From Bacteroidia bacterium (lineage in GTDB: Bacteria; Bacteroidota; Bacteroidia; Cytophagales; Cyclobacteriaceae): a stretch of DNA of 9,417 nucleotides. The DNA is taken from assembly GCA_025356795.1 (NCBI GenBank), contig JANXRR010000083.1, forward strand, positions 1-9,417, written 5' to 3'. Below, one piece after another: positions 6,076-9,417 of this stretch (its first letter is position 1; each line of letters opens with the position of its first letter). A program made the translations under genes and the position numbers. The notes beneath the pieces are model-generated. The model did not search any database. It was not told the origin of the DNA and saw only the letters and a program-made list of their open reading frames with translations.

Positions 6076-8397
6076 ATGGCTAAAAAGTCGCAGTGGGTAC
6101 AATTAGGCAAACGGAAATTGGAGCTCTCCAATCTCGACAAAGTTCTCTTCCCTGCTGATGGCATTGTAAAAGCCGAGGTTATTGAATACTACTTAGCTAT
6201 TGCCCCAACGTTGCTCAATCATATTAAAGGCCGTGCTCTTACGCTGATCCGTTTTCCTGATGGTGTGGGTGGTGAGATGTTTTATCAAAAAAGCAGACCA
6301 GAGTGGGCACCTGATTGGATAGAGTTTGAGAAGCTTGGTAGTGAAGAAAAGAAAGACTACATAATCGCCACAGAAGCAGCTTCTATCGTTTGGCTAGCTA
6401 ACTTGGCGGCATTGGAATTGCATCAACTCCATAGTCGCAGACCAAATTTCGATAAGCCCGATTACATGGTGTTTGACCTCGATCCACCAGAAGGCTATGA
6501 TTTCACAAACCTTTTGCCCATTGCTTTTGATTTGAAAGAACATATTGAAGGTTTTGGCTATACTCCTTTCGTCAAAACTACTGGAGGCAAAGGCATCCAC
6601 ATTTGCTGCCCATTAGATATTACCGCTGATTTCTCATCCGTTTTTGAAGCGGCTCAAAGTATTGCCCGACCCTTTATTGATCGCTACCCCAACGATACCA
6701 CACTACATATTAAAAAGGATGCAAGGAAAGGAAGAGTACTGATCGATATTTATCGCATACGCCAAGGGCAGAGCATTGTGTCGCCTTATAGTTTGCGCGG
6801 CCGCGATGGTGCGCCTGTTTCCATGCCTGTGAAGTGGGATGAACTTCTTACAATAAAGAACCCTAAGGAATTTAATATTAAAAATGCTGTCGAAAAAGTA
6901 TTACGAGATGGTGATGCGTGGGAAGACATAGGGGCATATGCAGTAGAGTTGCACACTCAACGCAAGAAAGTTGTTCCTAAGGAATTGCCCATCTCGCGAA
7001 AGCGAAAAACGCCTGAGCAACTCGATAGCTATGAAAAGAAAAGAGATTTTGACAAAACACCTGAACCAACGCCAATCCTGGAAGAAAACACAGCGAATAG
7101 TTTTGTGGTACATCGGCATCATGCATCACATTTGCATTATGATCTGAGGCTTTCGCAAGAAGGTGTGTTGAAATCGTGGGCAGTGCCAAGAGGACTTCCA
7201 CCTTACCCTGGAGTGAAGCGCCTCGCAGTTCAAACGGAAGATCATCCCATGAAGTATTTGACATTCAATGGCGAAATCCCGAAAGGTCAATATGGTGGCG
7301 GCATGATGTGGATTTATGCGCAAGGCAAATATCAAATCACGAAAGAGAAAAAAGATGGCTTCTACTTTAAATTGAATAGCAAAGAAGTAAATGGCGAATA
7401 CCGCATCCATAAAATGAAGGAGAAGGAATGGCTAATGGAGCGTGTGGATGAGCCTCAGTTTGATTTTATTCATCATAAAGTGGAGCCCATGCTCTGTGAA
7501 AGCACCACGGAAGTTCCTTCACCAAATGATTATTCTTTTGAAGTAAAGTGGGATGGCATTCGCGCACTGATCGCAGTGGAGGAAGGTAACATAAGAATAG
7601 TAAGTCGCAATCAGAACGACATTACCAAACAGTTTCCAGAATTGCTACATGGCGATAAATCATTTCGCACCACATGTGCCTTGTTTGATGCTGAGATTGT
7701 AAGCTTGGATGAAATGGGTAAGCCTCAGTTTAAGAAAGTCATCAACCGACTGATGACAAAGAATGATTCGGCAATAGAAAAGTTAAGTAAGAGTAATCCC
7801 GTTTTTTGTTACGTGTTTGATTGCTTGTATTTGGACGGGCGATCGCTGATTAATGAGCCGTTAACTAAGCGGCAAGAGTGGTTAAAAGATGCCATCCGTA
7901 AAGAAAGCGCGTACCGTTTAAGTGAAACAGTGGAAGATGGAGAATCTTTATTTGCCGCTGCAAAAGAACTGGCCTTGGAAGGAATCATTGCCAAACGAAA
8001 AGATAGTAAGTACATCATTGGCAGAAGGAGCGATGCCTGGCTGAAAATAAAAGTGAGGCAGAGTGCCGATTGTTTTATCGTAGGTTATACCGAAGGTAAG
8101 GGAAATAGAAACGCAACATTTGGGGCATTGCAAATTGCGGAAAAAGTGGGTGATGATCTAGTTTACAGAGGCAAAGTAGGCACTGGCTTTGATGATTCGT
8201 CAATGAAAGAAATTTCTGCTTTGCTTAAGAAGCAAAAGGAGACTAAAAAGCCTTTGCTAGCAGGAGGAAAGTTGGTGGACGAAAAGATAACTGTGTGGAT
8301 CAAGCCAATGTTGGTGGCAGAGATTAGCTACGCACAGATTACTAAAGATAAAATGTTTAGAGAGCCAGTGTTTTTGAAAATGCGGGAGGATTGGTAA
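6076..8397 (+). CDS. ligD: NHEJ DNA ligase D, order POL-PE-LIG
   Basis: This 773-residue protein from ATG 6076 repairs double-strand breaks together with Ku. Residues about 10-295 are the primase-like polymerase domain, with metal-binding Asp134 and Asp136 in VFDLDPPEG, KTTGGKGIH, and Asp224 in VLIDIYR. A basic linker follows. Residues about 318-470 are the 3'-phosphoesterase domain: RDFDKTPEP, then His348, His354, Asp356 and Arg358 in HHASHLHYDLRL, Ser367 in LKSWAVP, and His390 and Tyr394 in EDHPMKY, in the same spacing as Pseudomonas LigD from His42 to Tyr88. Residues about 475-773 are the ATP-dependent ligase: Lys491 in EVKWDGIR (adenylation site), FDAEIVSLDE, EGIIAKRKDS, WLKIKV, then the OB fold ending EPVFLKMRED. 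The order is the mycobacterial one; Pseudomonas has PE-LIG-POL. All three active sites look intact. No ku gene lies in the window, and ligD is divergent from the YfiR-like gene. Confidence 0.97.
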   Translation: MAKKSQWVQLGKRKLELSNLDKVLFPADGIVKAEVIEYYLAIAPTLLNHIKGRALTLIRFPDGVGGEMFYQKSRPEWAPDWIEFEKLGSEEKKDYIIATEAASIVWLANLAALELHQLHSRRPNFDKPDYMVFDLDPPEGYDFTNLLPIAFDLKEHIEGFGYTPFVKTTGGKGIHICCPLDITADFSSVFEAAQSIARPFIDRYPNDTTLHIKKDARKGRVLIDIYRIRQGQSIVSPYSLRGRDGAPVSMPVKWDELLTIKNPKEFNIKNAVEKVLRDGDAWEDIGAYAVELHTQRKKVVPKELPISRKRKTPEQLDSYEKKRDFDKTPEPTPILEENTANSFVVHRHHASHLHYDLRLSQEGVLKSWAVPRGLPPYPGVKRLAVQTEDHPMKYLTFNGEIPKGQYGGGMMWIYAQGKYQITKEKKDGFYFKLNSKEVNGEYRIHKMKEKEWLMERVDEPQFDFIHHKVEPMLCESTTEVPSPNDYSFEVKWDGIRALIAVEEGNIRIVSRNQNDITKQFPELLHGDKSFRTTCALFDAEIVSLDEMGKPQFKKVINRLMTKNDSAIEKLSKSNPVFCYVFDCLYLDGRSLINEPLTKRQEWLKDAIRKESAYRLSETVEDGESLFAAAKELALEGIIAKRKDSKYIIGRRSDAWLKIKVRQSADCFIVGYTEGKGNRNATFGALQIAEKVGDDLVYRGKVGTGFDDSSMKEISALLKKQKETKKPLLAGGKLVDEKITVWIKPMLVAEISYAQITKDKMFREPVFLKMREDW

Positions 8398-8472
8398 AAA
8401 TAATATTAAGCCCTATTCATTCGTCTGCACCGCCATTCAAATAAATTTCGAGCTTCATTTCCAGATAATTAA

Positions 8473-8480
8473 TATCTTTC
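8473..8480 (+). promoter_or_regulatory. Possible -7 box of the M28 peptidase gene
   Basis: TATCTTTC matches TAnnTTTG at 7 of 8 positions, 19 bp before the ATG at 8500. No TTTG lies at the expected upstream distance, and the leader would be only about 14 nt. The 8398-8499 gap contains no terminator, so read-through from ligD is also possible. Confidence 0.25.
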
Positions 8481-8499
8481 AATTTAAACCTATTCTTAA

Positions 8500-9417
8500 A
8501 TGAAACGACACTTCCTAAACCTGTTCTTGCTGCTCATTATTGCTAGTCTAGCATCTTGTAAAAAAGAAACCCGCGAGGAAACATTTGCCAGAATCAATAC
8601 CGAGGTAATTCAAAATGCCAAAGGCTATGCTACTCTTGGTGAAGCTACCTCCACCATTGGCCATCGCCTTACGGGATCTGAGAACGGTCATAAAGCAGAA
8701 GAATATACGTTCAACAAATTTAAAGAATATGGCTTTGATGATGTTGCCTTTCAGGAGTTTGAAGTTACATCTTGGTCGAGGGGAACTATCAAAGTTGAAA
8801 TTGATGGAGACACCGTGCCTGCAGTTACGCTTGCACATTCACCTGTTGCTGCCGATGTTTCTGGTGAGGTTGTCGATATGGGCAATGGGTTGGAAAAAGA
8901 CTATGAAGGGAAACCCGATGCTGTAAAAGATAAGATTGCCTTTATATACATAGGCATTTTAGAAGGCAGTGAAAAGGGCTTAAGTAATCTCCATAGAAGT
9001 GAGAAAACTGCCATTGCCATTAAACATGGAGCGAAGGGGTTGATCATCTTTAATCAAGTCGATAAAGGAGTGTTGCTTACGGGTACAGCTTCGGTTACAG
9101 GCGAGTTAATTCCAATTCCTGCTGTGTGTATTAGTAAGGAAGTTGGATTGGCATTGAAGGAGAAATTAAAGACCAAAAAGATACAAGCTCACATAAGCAT
9201 GACGAATGTTAGCGGACCGATCAAAGCACGTAATGTGGTTGCCACCTTGAAAGGTTCAACTTTTCCGGATGAAAGAATACTTATTGGTGGCCATTTGGAT
9301 TCGTGGGACTTGGCTACAGGTGCTATCGACAATGGCATAGGTTCGTTTTCTGTTCTGGATATTGCGAGAGCTTTTCAAGCAAACAACCTGAACCGTGCGC
9401 TTTGGTGTAAGTTTGTT
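8500..9417 (+). CDS. Lipoprotein M28 metallopeptidase with PA domain (3' end outside window)
   Basis: ATG 8500 opens a frame that runs off the right edge after 306 residues. The start gives a type II signal peptide: MKRHF, a hydrophobic core, then the lipobox LASC with Cys20 as the lipid-modified residue. Residues about 110-235 form a PA (protease-associated) insert, with VTLAHSPVAADVSGEVVDMG, AIKHGAKGLIIFNQ and IPIPAVCIS. The catalytic domain resumes at ARNVVATLKGS. GGHLDSWDLATGAIDNGIG supplies zinc ligand His265, the HxD Asp267 and the bridging Asp277. The catalytic Glu-Glu motif and the remaining ligands should follow just beyond the window. The GHLDSWD segment resembles carboxypeptidase Q-like members of M28, so it is probably an exopeptidase (aminopeptidase or dipeptidase) on the cell envelope. 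The charge after Cys20 (KKETREE) does not settle whether it is surface-exposed. Confidence 0.92.
   Translation, partial: MKRHFLNLFLLLIIASLASCKKETREETFARINTEVIQNAKGYATLGEATSTIGHRLTGSENGHKAEEYTFNKFKEYGFDDVAFQEFEVTSWSRGTIKVEIDGDTVPAVTLAHSPVAADVSGEVVDMGNGLEKDYEGKPDAVKDKIAFIYIGILEGSEKGLSNLHRSEKTAIAIKHGAKGLIIFNQVDKGVLLTGTASVTGELIPIPAVCISKEVGLALKEKLKTKKIQAHISMTNVSGPIKARNVVATLKGSTFPDERILIGGHLDSWDLATGAIDNGIGSFSVLDIARAFQANNLNRALWCKFV

Noticed and set aside
7126..7410. Several 60-95 codon minus-strand frames inside ligD
   Set aside because: They are shadows of the ligD coding frame. LigD has intact motifs throughout, and the antisense frames lack any recognisable domain or start signal.
8467..8481. Short palindrome AGATA-ATTAA-TATCT upstream of the M28 gene, as an operator
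   Set aside because: A 5-bp AT-rich stem in AT-rich DNA is expected by chance, and nothing else supports a binding site.
1..9417. A defence island, phage, integrative element or novel multi-gene system
   Set aside because: No integrase, transposase, repeats, tRNA attachment site, toxin-antitoxin or nuclease cluster was found. The genes are common families in separate transcription units with alternating directions.

Overview
This window looks like an ordinary chromosomal segment of a member of the Bacteroidota, probably the Cytophagia. The evidence is low GC, start codons without Shine-Dalgarno sequences, upstream elements matching the Bacteroidota promoter pattern (TTTG, about 19 bp, TAnnTTTG), and a typical set of families: a GMC oxidoreductase, a secreted penicillin-acylase-family enzyme, a YfiR/DUF4154 protein, LigD, and an M28 peptidase with a PA domain. 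The taxonomic placement is inferred from these features, because no rRNA or other marker gene is present. No tRNA, rRNA, CRISPR array, transposase or phage gene was seen.

Layout. (1) Positions 1-1004 hold the C-terminal part of a flavin-dependent GMC oxidoreductase (+), cut by the left edge. (2) Positions 1057-1670 form a minus-strand block: a 32-residue lysine-rich protein (1572-1670) with its own promoter, then a rho-independent terminator (1504-1524), then an uncharacterised 139-residue protein (1057-1476) that has no ATG start. (3) Positions 1821-3995 encode a secreted Ntn-hydrolase of the penicillin/AHL-acylase family (+), divergent from the tiny gene. Its stop codon lies only 5 bp from that of a convergent membrane-anchored SPFH/band 7 protein (4001-4945, -). 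(4) Positions 4946-5283 are mostly non-coding and end in a strong stem-loop terminator that serves a periplasmic YfiR-family protein (5284-5814, -). (5) Divergent from that gene is ligD (6076-8397, +), a three-domain NHEJ DNA ligase in the order polymerase, phosphoesterase, ligase. (6) Positions 8500-9417 hold a lipoprotein M28 metallopeptidase with a PA insert (+), cut by the right edge.

The genes do not form one pathway. Most are single transcription units in alternating orientation. Four products are predicted to be exported or membrane-bound (acylase, SPFH protein, YfiR-like protein, M28 peptidase), and LigD is a cytoplasmic repair enzyme whose partner Ku is not in the window. I found no convincing new multi-gene system. 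The most interesting points are the promoter-tiny-gene-terminator unit, the 139-residue gene lying behind that terminator, and the residue-level match of the acylase to the PvdQ-like group. Several annotated starts were moved inward from the longest open frame, because promoter elements or signal peptides show that the upstream codons cannot be translated.
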